From Labrys okinawensis (GTDB lineage: Bacteria; Pseudomonadota; Alphaproteobacteria; Rhizobiales; Labraceae), in NCBI RefSeq assembly GCF_002982075.1, contig NZ_PUEJ01000004.1, forward strand, positions 620,001 through 684,000: 64,000 nucleotides of DNA, written 5' to 3'. A program made the translations under genes and the position numbers. This document shows positions 9,284 through 18,000 of the stretch, one piece after another. The first letter of the stretch is position 1; the number at the start of each line of letters is the position of its first letter. The notes beneath the pieces were generated by a model. That model searched no databases, had not been told where the DNA came from, and saw nothing but the letters and a program-made list of their open reading frames with translations.

Positions 9284-9300
9284 GGTTACAAAACGTAACC
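9284..9300. promoter_or_regulatory. Candidate HxlR operator
   Basis: GGTTAC and GTAACC flank a 5-nt centre in the divergent gap between the LLM oxidoreductase (start 9227) and the HxlR regulator (start 9347). A dyad of the TTAC-N5-GTAA kind fits dimeric winged-helix regulators. Its location 57-73 bp upstream of the oxidoreductase supports an operator for one or both genes. Confidence 0.65.
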
Positions 9301-9346
9301 GAGGCTAAATATGGTACAGGCATGGAGGGCACAAGGAGGCACATTC

Positions 9347-9814
9347 ATGGCGGTAGGTGACATGGGTGTAACCGGCGGGGACGAGGACAAGGACAGCCTC
9401 ACCGAGAGCTGCCGGCCGGTCACCGAAATCCTGTCCCGCATCGGGGACAAGTGGAGCATTCTGATCGTGATGGCGCTGAGCCAGGGTCCTCGGCGTTTCA
9501 GCGAGATCAAGCGCCGCATCGACGGCATCTCGCAGCGCATGCTGACGCTCACGCTGCGCGGCCTGGAACGCGATGGCCTCGTCAGCCGCAGCGTGACGCC
9601 CAGCATTCCGCCGCGCGTCGATTATGAGCTTACCGAACTCGGCCATTCGCTGCGCATGCCGGTGAGCGCGCTCGGCCAATGGGCCTTCGCTCACCGCACC
9701 GCCATTGTGGAGGCTCGCGCGGCGTTCGACCGGACCTGCCCTATCCAGCGGGCAACCATGCGGGATGAGCGGCAGGTGCCGGGAGCTACTCGGCCGGCGC
9801 CACGGCGAGCTTGA
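9347..9814 (+). CDS. HxlR-family winged-helix transcriptional regulator
   Basis: This is a DNA-binding regulator of 155 residues. The HxlR core is clear: CRPVTEILSRIGDKWSILI, the recognition segment RISQ-like GISQRMLTLTLRGLERDGLV, and the wing RVDYELTELG. A cysteine at residue 22, directly before the first helix, matches the position of the redox-sensing cysteine in YodB/QorR-type members; a second cysteine lies near the C-terminus. The start at 9347 is supported by an AAGGAGG Shine-Dalgarno about 7 nt upstream; an earlier in-frame ATG (9311) lacks one. It is divergent from the LLM oxidoreductase and its end overlaps the convergent secreted-protein gene by 29 bp. It probably senses oxidants or electrophiles, by inference. 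Confidence 0.88.
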   Translation: MAVGDMGVTGGDEDKDSLTESCRPVTEILSRIGDKWSILIVMALSQGPRRFSEIKRRIDGISQRMLTLTLRGLERDGLVSRSVTPSIPPRVDYELTELGHSLRMPVSALGQWAFAHRTAIVEARAAFDRTCPIQRATMRDERQVPGATRPAPRRA

Positions 9815-10295
9815 CGCTCTGCGCTTTCACGCCGCTGATCTGCAGCGAAACCGGCCCCGGCGCCAGGTTGAAGCGCACGCTCTTGCGCAAGCCGGCGCAG
9901 GCCTTCTGGCCGGTCGCCGCCGAATATTTCACCGCTGCCCCGGCCTGCACGACATCGATCCAGCCCTCTTCCGAGAGCGTGACCTGATAGAGGCCGGCCT
10001 TCTCGACCGGCGGCAGGGTCAGCAACGCACCAAAGGTGCCGGCCGCCGGCTTGCGGCCGGTCGTGACGGGAAATTTCAGATCCGTCACCGGGCTGAGCTG
10101 CAGGTCGGCGGCCCCGTCGGCCTTGGCCAGCGCCCCGCCCGAAGCCAGCGTCGGCGGCGAGGCCTGGAACCAGCCCTGTTCGCGGGTCAGCGACCATTTG
10201 AACGGCTTGCAGGCCGTTGTCTCGGCCAGGGCTGGGCTCGTCTGCAGGGCCATCAGTGCGATCAGGGCCAGACCGGCGCGGCTGAAGGGGGGCAT
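9786..10295 (-). CDS. Secreted protein of unknown function
   Basis: The 169-residue product has a clear signal peptide (about 25 residues, MPPFSRAGLALIALMALQ... ending ALA). The mature part starts ETTACKPFKWSL and contains a second cysteine in GQKACAGL, so one disulfide is possible. It is rich in short beta-forming stretches and ends VSLQISGVKAQSVKLAVAPAE. I do not recognise the family. The start at ATG 10295 has a GGAGAG ribosome site. It lies 106 bp downstream of an exported MsrB on the same strand, so a role in the cell envelope is possible but unproven. Confidence 0.7.
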   Translation of the reverse strand: MPPFSRAGLALIALMALQTSPALAETTACKPFKWSLTREQGWFQASPPTLASGGALAKADGAADLQLSPVTDLKFPVTTGRKPAAGTFGALLTLPPVEKAGLYQVTLSEEGWIDVVQAGAAVKYSAATGQKACAGLRKSVRFNLAPGPVSLQISGVKAQSVKLAVAPAE

Positions 10296-10401
10296 TTGCG
10301 CAATCTCTCCAGGAGGAAGGAATGCGCGATCATAGCAAGGACCGCACCAGAAACAAGAACAATTCACGAACAAATTGCGGCCTGGTTGTAAAGGCGATCC
10401 G

Positions 10402-10878
10402 TCAGGCCGCGCCCGGCGCGAAAGCCAAGGCCAGCCCGTTGATGCAGTAGCGCAGCCCTGTCGGCTTCGGGCCATCGTCGAAGACATGGCCGAGATGCCC
10501 CTCGCATCGGGCACAGGCAACCGCGGTCCTGATCATGCCGAGGCTGTCGTCCCGGCTGGTGCGCACCGACCGGCCGAGCGGAGCCCAGAAGCTCGGCCAC
10601 CCGGTGCCGCTGTCATATTTGGTCCGGGACGAAAACAGGGCGTTGCCGCAGCCCGCGCAGGCGAAACGTCCCGATCGCCCCTCATGCAGCAACGGGCTGG
10701 CAAAGGGGGGCTCTGTGCCTGCTTCCCGAAGGATGGCGAACCGGTCCGGCGACAGCCGCCGGCGCCATTCCGCGTCGCTGAGGACGAGGCGAGCAGGGCC
10801 TGCCGTCGCCTTTTGCGCTAAGGCGAAGCTCGCGCCTCCCAGCAGCGCCAGGCCAAGGACATCGCGGCGTGTCGGCAT
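10402..10878 (-). CDS. msrB: Peptide-methionine (R)-S-oxide reductase MsrB, exported form
   Basis: MsrB reduces methionine-R-sulfoxide in proteins. The 158-residue sequence has two zinc CxxC pairs (C74/C77 in CAGCG and C122/C125 in CARCEGHLGH) and the catalytic cysteine C145 in LRYCINGLAL; TGWPSF is also conserved. The N-terminus MPTRRDVLGLALLGG is a twin-arginine-like signal followed by a hydrophobic stretch, whereas most MsrB proteins are cytoplasmic. This suggests a periplasmic repair enzyme, which would need an electron donor such as a thioredoxin-like partner that is not visible here. The downstream neighbour is also secreted. Confidence 0.92.
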   Translation of the reverse strand: MPTRRDVLGLALLGGASFALAQKATAGPARLVLSDAEWRRRLSPDRFAILREAGTEPPFASPLLHEGRSGRFACAGCGNALFSSRTKYDSGTGWPSFWAPLGRSVRTSRDDSLGMIRTAVACARCEGHLGHVFDDGPKPTGLRYCINGLALAFAPGAA

Positions 10879-11040
10879 GAAAGGTCTCCTCGCGGCATGC
10901 TGGTTCGGCTCCTGCTTGATCCTACGACAACCGGGCAGGGCTTGTTACCGGTTCGGGCACCGTTGCCGGCGCGACCACCAGCTTACGGCCACCAAGGCAG
11001 CGGGCCTTCCAGGCTCGGATTTGACCATGCAGCCCGGGAG

Positions 11041-11068
11041 ATGCCAGTTTACCGGAACAAGCTGGCAT
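11041..11068. promoter_or_regulatory. Leader dyad directly before a ribosome site
   Basis: ATGCCAG (11041-11047) and CTGGCAT (11062-11068) are perfect 7-nt arms with a 14-nt centre, ending 2 nt before the GGAGG ribosome site of the following gene. It could be an operator, or a leader hairpin close to the ribosome site. Confidence 0.35.
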
Positions 11069-11082
11069 ATGGAGGATTTCCC

Positions 11083-11448
11083 ATGGTGAGAAAATTCCTA
11101 CTTTCGGCCCTGTGCTTGACCGGCTTTTGCATACCCGCGGCGGCCGAGACCGTGCCGAACAGCGGCGACTATTATCGCGCGGCCTGCCGCAGCCTGGCGG
11201 CCAATACCGGGCCGACGCCGAGCGAACTCGTACTTCCATCCCTCCATTGCGCGATCGAGATCGAGGATCTCGCTTCGATGGGACGGCTGCTGACATCGGA
11301 TACTCGTATCTGCAAGCCGGTCGACGTCTCGGTCGCCGAGACCGCCACCGTCATATCCGCCTTCCTCGATGCCCATCCCGACCGGCTCAGGGAACCCTTC
11401 GTGGTCCTTGCCACCACGGCCCTGCGGGAGAAGTGGCCCTGCTCCTGA
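11083..11448 (+). CDS. Rap1a/Tai-like domain secreted protein
   Basis: This 121-residue protein has a signal peptide of about 21 residues (MVRKFLLSALCLTGFC...AAAE). The mature part has a pattern typical of the Rap1a/Tai family: a mid-protein cysteine, ICKPVDVSVAETATVI, then FLDAHPDRLREPFVVLATTALREKWPC at the end. Rap1a proteins were named as immunity proteins to a type VI effector, but the domain is widespread in stand-alone periplasmic proteins. No effector or T6SS gene is seen nearby, so an immunity role is not supported. The start was chosen for GGAGG 7 nt upstream. Confidence 0.7.
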   Translation: MVRKFLLSALCLTGFCIPAAAETVPNSGDYYRAACRSLAANTGPTPSELVLPSLHCAIEIEDLASMGRLLTSDTRICKPVDVSVAETATVISAFLDAHPDRLREPFVVLATTALREKWPCS

Positions 11449-11624
11449 AGCTGGCGACGCGGGGATGACACGCCACGGGCGGTATTCGCAATGATCCGCC
11501 TTCCAGCACCTTTTTTGACGCATCTGCCTCGCGAAGAGCCGTTTTGGTTCTGCAGAAAACACCCCGGGCCGTCGCGTTCGAGCCGCGTCGCAGACTGACG
11601 GCGGTTGCACCTTTTGCTGCGGAC

Positions 11625-11653
11625 TTGACGAATTCATAACTATCGGGCTATGC
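11625..11653 (+). promoter_or_regulatory. Candidate promoter of the ArsR/SRPBCC cassette
   Basis: TTGACG at 11625-11630 and CTATGC at 11648-11653 are separated by 17 bp, about 30 bp upstream of the ArsR-type gene. The region is locally AT-rich and contains imperfect TAAC/GTTA half-sites, so autoregulation is plausible. Confidence 0.4.
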
Positions 11654-11683
11654 GTTAAATCCATAATCGAGGAGCTATTGATT

Positions 11684-12010
11684 GTGACGCCCCACTCACC
11701 CGACCTCCTGTTCAGGACGCTTGCCGATCCGACCCGGCGGGCGATCTTCGAGCGCTTGTGCCGCAAGGGAGAGCAGACCGTGGGGGCGCTCACGACCCAT
11801 GCGGGCGTCTCCCAACCGGCCGTCTCGAAGCATCTGGCGATGCTGAAACAAGCCGGGCTGGTTCGCGACCGCCACGAGGGCCGGCAGACCCATTATTGCG
11901 CACAGCTCGGCGCCCTCGGCCCTCTGATCGATTGGGCGAGCCGAATGACGCAATTCTGGGAAGCTCGCTTCGACGATCTCGAAGATTTGCTGAACAGGAT
12001 GGACCAATGA
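11684..12010 (+). CDS. ArsR-family winged-helix regulator (SRPBCC-associated)
   Basis: This 108-residue regulator has the ArsR fold: RTLADPTRRAIFERL, then the HTH THAGVSQPAVSKHLAMLKQ and the wing VRDRHEGRQTHYC. It lacks the metal-binding CxC of ArsR/SmtB sensors and ends FDDLEDLLNRMDQ. This matches the subgroup encoded with SRPBCC (AHSA1) proteins, which do not sense arsenite. The start is GTG 11684, 9 nt after a GAGGAG site; TTG 11678 is an in-frame alternative only 3 nt after it. The last codons overlap the SRPBCC start by four bases (ATGA), so the two are co-translated. Confidence 0.85.
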   Translation: MTPHSPDLLFRTLADPTRRAIFERLCRKGEQTVGALTTHAGVSQPAVSKHLAMLKQAGLVRDRHEGRQTHYCAQLGALGPLIDWASRMTQFWEARFDDLEDLLNRMDQ

Positions 12011-12438
12011 CCAACAGCGAGAGCGAAACCCGTACCGTCATCGTCGAGCGTGAAATTCCACATCCACCCGAAAAGCTCTGGCGCGCCCTCACCCAGCCGC
12101 ATCTCATCGAAGCATGGTTGATGAAGAACGACTTCGAGCCGGTTGTCGGTCACCGTTTCAATCTGCGCGGCGAATGGGGCGGCGTGCTCGATTGCGAGGT
12201 CCTCACCGTCGAGCCTCACCGGACCTTGTCCTATAGCTGGAACTTCAGCCATGAGGACGCCGCCTACGATTTGAAAAGCGTGGTGACCTTCACGCTCACG
12301 CCCACCGGCGCCGGCACGCATCTGCGCATGGAGCAGGCGGGTTTCCGGCCGTCCCAGCGCCAGGCCTATGGCGGCGCCAAGGCCGGCTGGCAGCAATTCC
12401 TCGCCAATCTGGAGCAGGTCCTGGCGGAGCCGGAATAG
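12007..12438 (+). CDS. SRPBCC / AHSA1-like domain protein
   Basis: This 143-residue protein has the START-like hydrophobic-cavity fold. Recognisable features are EIPHPPEKLWRALTQPHLIEAWL at the N-terminus, then FNLRGEWGGVLDCEV, RTLSYSWNF and a C-terminal helix GWQQFLANLEQVLA. Such proteins bind small hydrophobic ligands or act as Hsp90-type co-chaperone relatives. Coupled to an ArsR-type regulator by a 4-bp overlap and followed by a small membrane protein, it belongs to a common but poorly characterised proteobacterial cassette. No enzymatic function is assignable. Confidence 0.85.
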   Translation: MTNSESETRTVIVEREIPHPPEKLWRALTQPHLIEAWLMKNDFEPVVGHRFNLRGEWGGVLDCEVLTVEPHRTLSYSWNFSHEDAAYDLKSVVTFTLTPTGAGTHLRMEQAGFRPSQRQAYGGAKAGWQQFLANLEQVLAEPE

Positions 12439-12491
12439 GCTCCATCCCCTGCCCCGTCGGGGACATCGATGCGACGACAAAGGAGGCTTCC

Positions 12492-12704
12492 TTGAACTTC
12501 AGCGCCCTGATCCGGCAGACCCACCGCTGGCTCTCCATCGCCTTCACGGTGACCGTGATCGCCAATTTCGTCGCCATGGCCGTCGGCGAACCGCCGGCCT
12601 TGGTGGTCTACGCGCCCCTGCTGCCGCTATTCCTGCTGCTGTTCAGCGGCCTCTACATGTTCGTGCTACCCTATGCCCGGAGGGCAATGCGCATCCAGGA
12701 CTGA
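12492..12704 (+). CDS. Small two-helix membrane protein
   Basis: The 70-residue protein starts MNFSALIRQTHRWL from a TTG codon supported by AAAGGAGG 6 nt upstream. Two hydrophobic helices (about residues 14-33 and 38-61) are separated by a short GEPPAL loop, and the tail YARRAMRIQD is basic. It is 53 bp downstream of the SRPBCC gene and probably in the same transcript. I know of no assigned function; it may be a membrane partner of the SRPBCC protein. Confidence 0.7.
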   Translation: MNFSALIRQTHRWLSIAFTVTVIANFVAMAVGEPPALVVYAPLLPLFLLLFSGLYMFVLPYARRAMRIQD

Positions 12705-12744
12705 CGGCCTGCGCAGCCAATGACGTGGCGTCTCGGCCCGCCGG

Positions 12745-13680
12745 CTAGGCCGTGCCCGCGCGCGTCGGCCGGTCCATCACGCGCTTCCCCATCAGGCTGG
12801 CGACGAGATCGACCATGAGCAGGGCGGTGCGGCCGCGTTCGTCGAGGAAGGGATTGAGCTCGACCAGATCGACGCTGGCGACGAGGCCACTGTCATGCAG
12901 CATCTCCATGATCAAATGCGCCTCGCGGAAGGTCGCGCCGCCAGGCACAGTGGTGCCGACGCCCGGCGCAATGCCGGGATCGAGAAAATCGACGTCCAGG
13001 CTGACATGCAGCACGCCGTTCGCCTCCGCCACGCGGCGCAGGAAAGCCTGCAGCAGCGGGCCGACGCCGTGCTCGTCGATGGCGCGCATGTCATGCACGG
13101 TGACCCCTGCCGCAGCTAATGCCGTCCGCTCGGCCGGATCGACGCTGCGGATGCCCATCATGCAGATATGGTCGGGCCTCACGGGCGCGGCCAGCGGCGG
13201 AAAATAGCCCTCGAAACCGGGCTGGCCGGTGGCATAGGCGACAGGGCAGCCATGGAGATTGCCGCTCTGCGTACTGTCCAGCGTGTGGAAATCCGGGTGG
13301 GCGTCGAGCCAGAGCACGAAGAAGGGCCGGCCCATCTCGGCCGCGCGGCGACTGAAGCCCGCCAAAGTGCCGGCCGCCATGGCGTGATCGCCGCCGATGA
13401 CGATGGGCATGCCTTCGGCGCCGAGACGATAGGCCGCGTCGGAGAGAGCCTCGGTCCACGCCGCCACCTCGGGCAGGTTCTTGATGGCAGAATTGGCATG
13501 GTGAAGCTGACGCCGGGGCGCGGGCGCCAGATTGCCACGGTCCTCGACACTGTGGCCGAGTTCCTGCAGGGCGCCGGCCAGGCCCGCGGCCCGGAAGGCG
13601 CTCGGGCCCATGTCACAGCCGAGCCGTCCCGTGCCTTCCTGCAGCGGGGCACCCAGCAAGATACAATGTTTCGAAGTCAT
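12745..13680 (-). CDS. rocF: Arginase
   Basis: This enzyme hydrolyses arginine to ornithine and urea. The 311-residue protein has all ureohydrolase manganese ligands: H99 in GGDHAMAAG, D126, H128 and D130 in LDAHPDFHT, and D229 and D231 in SLDVDFLDP. The substrate-binding stretch HTLDSTQSGNLHG also fits arginase rather than agmatinase. It is divergent from an Lrp/AsnC-type regulator, an arrangement seen for arginine catabolism in alphaproteobacteria, so induction by arginine through that regulator is likely. It would feed ornithine to nitrogen metabolism. Confidence 0.92.
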   Translation of the reverse strand: MTSKHCILLGAPLQEGTGRLGCDMGPSAFRAAGLAGALQELGHSVEDRGNLAPAPRRQLHHANSAIKNLPEVAAWTEALSDAAYRLGAEGMPIVIGGDHAMAAGTLAGFSRRAAEMGRPFFVLWLDAHPDFHTLDSTQSGNLHGCPVAYATGQPGFEGYFPPLAAPVRPDHICMMGIRSVDPAERTALAAAGVTVHDMRAIDEHGVGPLLQAFLRRVAEANGVLHVSLDVDFLDPGIAPGVGTTVPGGATFREAHLIMEMLHDSGLVASVDLVELNPFLDERGRTALLMVDLVASLMGKRVMDRPTRAGTA

Positions 13681-13742
13681 GCGAGCCTCTTGAAATCCGA
13701 CCGCAGTCTATCTGCCGGAGTTGGCGATATGAACGATGCAAT

Positions 13743-13771
13743 TTGGCAGAAGGCTCAATATACCTTATCAA
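13743..13771 (+). promoter_or_regulatory. Candidate promoter of the Lrp-type regulator
   Basis: TTGGCA (13743-13748) and TATCAA (13766-13771) are 17 bp apart, 34 bp before the regulator start. The flanking 13740-13800 segment is AT-rich with repeated TTGGCA/TGGCAT motifs, a likely site for the Lrp-type protein controlling both divergent genes. Confidence 0.5.
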
Positions 13772-13805
13772 ACTGGCATAAATTCATGATCATTCCGGCA
13801 AGTGC

Positions 13806-14243
13806 ATGGACGACATCGACCGCCAGCTCCTCACCTTGCTGCGCCACAATGGCAGGCGCAGCATTTCCGACCTCGCCGGCGAACTCGGCCTGTCACGCGC
13901 CACCGTGCGGGCCCGCATCGAGCGCATGGAAGCAGAGGGCGACATCATCGGCTATACGGTGATCCTCAAGGCCGACGCGATCGCCATGCCGGTACGCGGC
14001 ATCGTGATGATCGAAGTGGAAGGACGGGCGGCCGACCGGGTCATCGACGTCCTCGGCGGCTTTCCAGAGGTCAGCGCGGTGCACACCACCAATGGCCGCT
14101 GGGACATCGTGGTGGAATTCGCCACGCTGAATCTCAGCGATCTCGATGCCGTCCTGCGCCGCATCCGCCTGATCCAGGGCGTCACTGCCTCGGAGACCCA
14201 TCTTTTGCTGGCGACGCCGCGCAGCACGCAGGCGAGACTCTAG
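13806..14243 (+). CDS. Lrp/AsnC-family transcriptional regulator
   Basis: This 145-residue regulator has an N-terminal HTH (DIDRQLLTLLRHNGRRSISDLAGELGLS followed by RATVRARIERME) and a C-terminal RAM ligand-binding domain (VRGIVMIEVEGRAADRVIDVLGG through LRRIRLIQGVTASETHLLL). It is divergent from the arginase gene with 125 bp between starts, so it is most likely the arginine- or ornithine-responsive activator of that gene. The name and ligand are inferred from position. A weak 7-bp inverted repeat (14252-14279) follows the stop. Confidence 0.9.
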   Translation: MDDIDRQLLTLLRHNGRRSISDLAGELGLSRATVRARIERMEAEGDIIGYTVILKADAIAMPVRGIVMIEVEGRAADRVIDVLGGFPEVSAVHTTNGRWDIVVEFATLNLSDLDAVLRRIRLIQGVTASETHLLLATPRSTQARL

Positions 14244-14475
14244 GACCCCTTTTTCAGGATTTCTGTACGAAGCCTGAAATTGAATGGAAATGGATGCGGT
14301 CCCGAACGCCAGCTCAACGGCGTGCTAAGATCTCGAGAGGCGGCCGTAGTGACGGCGTCGCCGTCGCAGCATATTGTCTTGGAACGTCGGCGCCCAAGCC
14401 GCGTTTCATGCCCCTGAACGTTTTTCGAAAAAAGTGTTTGGTGAACGGATAACCGCCAGCTTTGGGAGCGATGGA

Positions 14476-15030
14476 ATGAGTGCAGTCAACATCCGGTCTG
14501 CCCGTCTCGACGACGCCAAGGCGATAGCCGACCTGCACGTCGCGGTGTGGCGCCACGCCTATCATGCCCTCGCGCCCTCCAAGGCCTTCGTCGTACTCGA
14601 CGAGGAGCATCGCTTCGCAAGCTGGCACAAGCGGCTCTCCTCCCCTGCCGCCGACCAGATCGTGCTGCTGGCCGAGGCCGGCGCCGGGCTGGTGGGCTTT
14701 GCCGCGGCCGGAGCCCCCACGCAGGCGGTTTTCGACGGACGCAGCGAGATTAAACACCTCTATGTCGACCCCCTGCACAAGCGCCGAGGTGTCGGCAGGG
14801 CCCTGCTCGAAGCCATGGCGACACGGCTGATCGAGCAGGGACGCCGGAGCGCGGCCATCGGGGTCGTCGCCGGCAACGAACCGGCGATTGCCTTCTACGA
14901 GGCGCAGGGCGGCAGGCAGGCCGGATCCTACACGGATCCGGGCCCGCTCTGGCGCTCGCACAACCTCCTCTATGCCTGGGACGATCTGGAGGCGCTCGTC
15001 AGGCGGCAGCCGGTGTCTTCGGCTCCTTGA
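14476..15030 (+). CDS. GNAT-family N-acetyltransferase
   Basis: The 184-residue protein has the GNAT acetyl-CoA fold. Motif A is clear as KHLYVDPLHKRRGVGRALLEAM (R/Q-x-x-G-x-G/A type RRGVG), followed by motif B GVVAGNEPAIAFYEAQGGRQ. The N-terminus MSAVNIRSARLDDAKAIADLH is typical. The start was chosen because upstream in-frame sequence is not family-like. It converges on the RND pump gene, overlapping its 3' end by 32 bp. The acceptor substrate is unknown. Confidence 0.85.
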   Translation: MSAVNIRSARLDDAKAIADLHVAVWRHAYHALAPSKAFVVLDEEHRFASWHKRLSSPAADQIVLLAEAGAGLVGFAAAGAPTQAVFDGRSEIKHLYVDPLHKRRGVGRALLEAMATRLIEQGRRSAAIGVVAGNEPAIAFYEAQGGRQAGSYTDPGPLWRSHNLLYAWDDLEALVRRQPVSSAP

Positions 15031-18000
15031 TCCGGTACCAGGCCACATAGAGCGCCGGCAGAAACAGCAGCGTCAGCACGGTCGCCACCAGGATGCCGCC
15101 GATCATCGCATAGGCCATCGGGCCCCAGAATACCTCGCGGGCGATCGGGATCATGCCCAGGCTGGCGGCTGCCGCCGTCAGCAGGATCGGACGCATGCGA
15201 TGGACGGTCGCGTCCACCACGGCCGTCCAGCGATCCATGCCCGCCTCCTCGTGATCTTCGATCTGCTTCACCAGGATCACCGAGTTGCGGATGATGATGC
15301 CGATCAGCGAGAGAATGCCGAGGATGGCGACGAAGCCCATGGGCTGGTTGAAGGGTAGGAGGCCGAGCACCACGCCAATCAGGCCGAGCGGCGCCACGCT
15401 GATCACCAGGAACAGCTTCTGGAAGCTCTGGAGCTGCACCATCAGGATGGTTACCATGGTCAGGAGCATGATCGGCACGATGGCGATGATCGGCCCCTGG
15501 CCCTTGGCGGATTCCTCCACCGCCCCGCCCACTTCGAGCTTGTAGTGGTCCGGGAGGCCTGCCTTGAACTCGGCGACCTTCGGCGCCAGCCGGTCGACCA
15601 CCGTCGCCGGCTGGACATCGCCCACCAGAGCGGCCCGCACGGTGATGGTGGGCAGGCGGGAGCGGCGCCAGACGATGGGCTGCTCCATGCCGTAGCCGAT
15701 ACTCGCCACCGCGCGCAGCGGCACCACGGTGCCGCCGGAAAGCGGGATCTGCAGGTTCTCCAGCGTCTCCACGGAGTTGCGCTGATCCGCGGTGGCGCGG
15801 CCGACCACGTTGACCAGATAGATGTTGTCCCGCACCTGGGTGAAGGCGGTTCCCGCCAGCGTGCCGTCGAGGATGGAGGCGATGTCCTGCGAGGTAACAC
15901 CGAGCAGACGCGCCTTGTTCTGGTCGACTTCGACCCTGAGCACGCGCGCCGGTTCGTTCCAGTCGAAGGTAATCGTGCCGAGATTGGGGTCGGCAGCGAT
16001 GATGCCGGCAAGCTTGATCGCCTGCTCGCGCACCTTCTGGAGATCGGCGCCGCTGACGCGATATTGCACGGGGCGGCCGACTGGCGGACCGAGTTCGAGC
16101 GGATGGACGAGCACATCGATGCCGACGAACTTGTCGCGCGCCAGGGCCTCCAGCTTCTTCTGCACCCGGTTGCGGGCCTCGATATCCTTGGTGACCACCA
16201 CGGCTTGGCCGAAGAAGGGATTGGAGAGCTGCTGGTCGAGCGGCAGATAGAAGCGCACGGCCCCCTCCCCGACATAGGAGCTCCAGCGCACCACGTCGTC
16301 ATCCCCCACGAATGCCTGTTCGAAACGGTCCATCTGCGCCTTGGTCTCGCCGATGGCGCTGTTCTGCGGCAGCGTCATGTCGACCAGCAATTCGGGCCGG
16401 TCGGATGAAGGGAAGAACTGCTGCTGGACATGGCCCATGGCCACAACCGAGGCGCCGAGCAGGCCGAGGCAGATGGCGATGGTCACCCAGCGCCAGCGCA
16501 TGGCGGCGAGCAGGGTGCTCTTGAAGGCGGCGGCGAACCGGCTCGGCTTTTCCTCGTGCTTCTTCATGCTGCTCGGCAGCACGGTCACACCCAGCAGGGG
16601 CGCGAACAGCACCGCGACGATCCAGGACACCAGCAGCGCCACCGCGATCACCACGAACAGGGTGAAGGTATATTGGCCCGCCGAGCTCGAATTGAGGCCG
16701 ATCGGGATGAAGCCGGCCACCGTCACCAGCGTGCCCGTCAGCATCGGGAAGGCCGTCGAGGTATAGGCGAAGGTCGCTGCCTTGCCCAGGCTGTCGCCGG
16801 CTTCCAGCCGGCTGATCATCATCTCCACCGTGATCATGGCGTCGTCGACCAGAAGGCCGAGGGCGATGATCAGGGCGCCCAGCGAAATGCGCTGCAGGGA
16901 GATGCCGCTATATTCCATCACCAGGAAGACGATGGCCAGCACCAACGGGATGGAGATCGCCACCACCAACCCGGCGCGCAGGCCGAGGCTGACGAAGCTG
17001 ACCGCCATCACGATGATCACCGCCTCCATCAGGGCGCGGGTGAAGCCGGAGATCGCCTCCTCGACCACCGCCGGCTGGTCGGAGACCAGATGCACGCCGA
17101 CGCCGATCGGCAAGGTGCCGGTGACCTCGGTCATGGCCTCCTTCAGATCCTCGCCGAACTGGAGAACGTTGCCATTCGGCGCCATGGCGACCGCCAGGCC
17201 GATGGCGGGCTTACCGTCAAAGCGGAAGAGCGAAGTCGGCGGATCGACATAGCCGCGCGTGATGGTGGCGACGTCGGAGAGGCGGAAAAAGCGGTCATTG
17301 ACGCGCAGATTGATGGCCCTGAGGTCCTGTTCCGACCTGAAGCCACCGCCGACGCGCACGCTGACGCGGTCCCGCCCGGCCTGGATCACGCCGGCGGCCG
17401 AGACGGAGTTCTGCGCCTGCAGCGAGGCGATTACCGCCTGGCGGTCGAGCCCGAGGCTGGCCAGGCGCGCCGTGTCGAAGTCGAGATAGATCACCTCGTC
17501 CTGGGCACCGAGGATCTGGGTCTTGCCGGCATTGGGCACCGCGAGCACGCGGTTGCGCACTTCCTCGACATAGTCGCGCAACTGGCGGAAATCGATGCCG
17601 TCGGCGGTGAAGGCATAGACATTGCCGTAGACGTCGCCGAACTCGTCATTGAAGAAGGGCCCCTGCACGCCACTCGGCAGCGTGTACCAGATGTCGTTCA
17701 CATGCTTGCGCACCTGGTAGAAGGCATCGCTCAGCGCCCGGCCATTGGTCGTGTCCTTGAGGTTGACCATGATGGTGGCCGTGCCGGGCCTCGTATAGCT
17801 GCGCGTATAGTCGAGCGCCCCGATCTGCTGGAGCTCCTTATCGACACGATCGGTGACCTGGTTGAGGGTCTCGTCCAGAGTCGCGCCCGGCCAGTTCACC
17901 TGAACGACCATGGTCTTGATGTCGAAGGACGGATCTTCCTCGCGGCCGAGCCGCACATAGGAGAGCGCACCGGCGATCACCGAGGCGATCATCAGATACC

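Noticed and set aside
11083..11448. A type VI immunity gene
   Set aside because: No effector, Hcp, VgrG or other T6SS gene is visible, and the domain is common in unrelated contexts.
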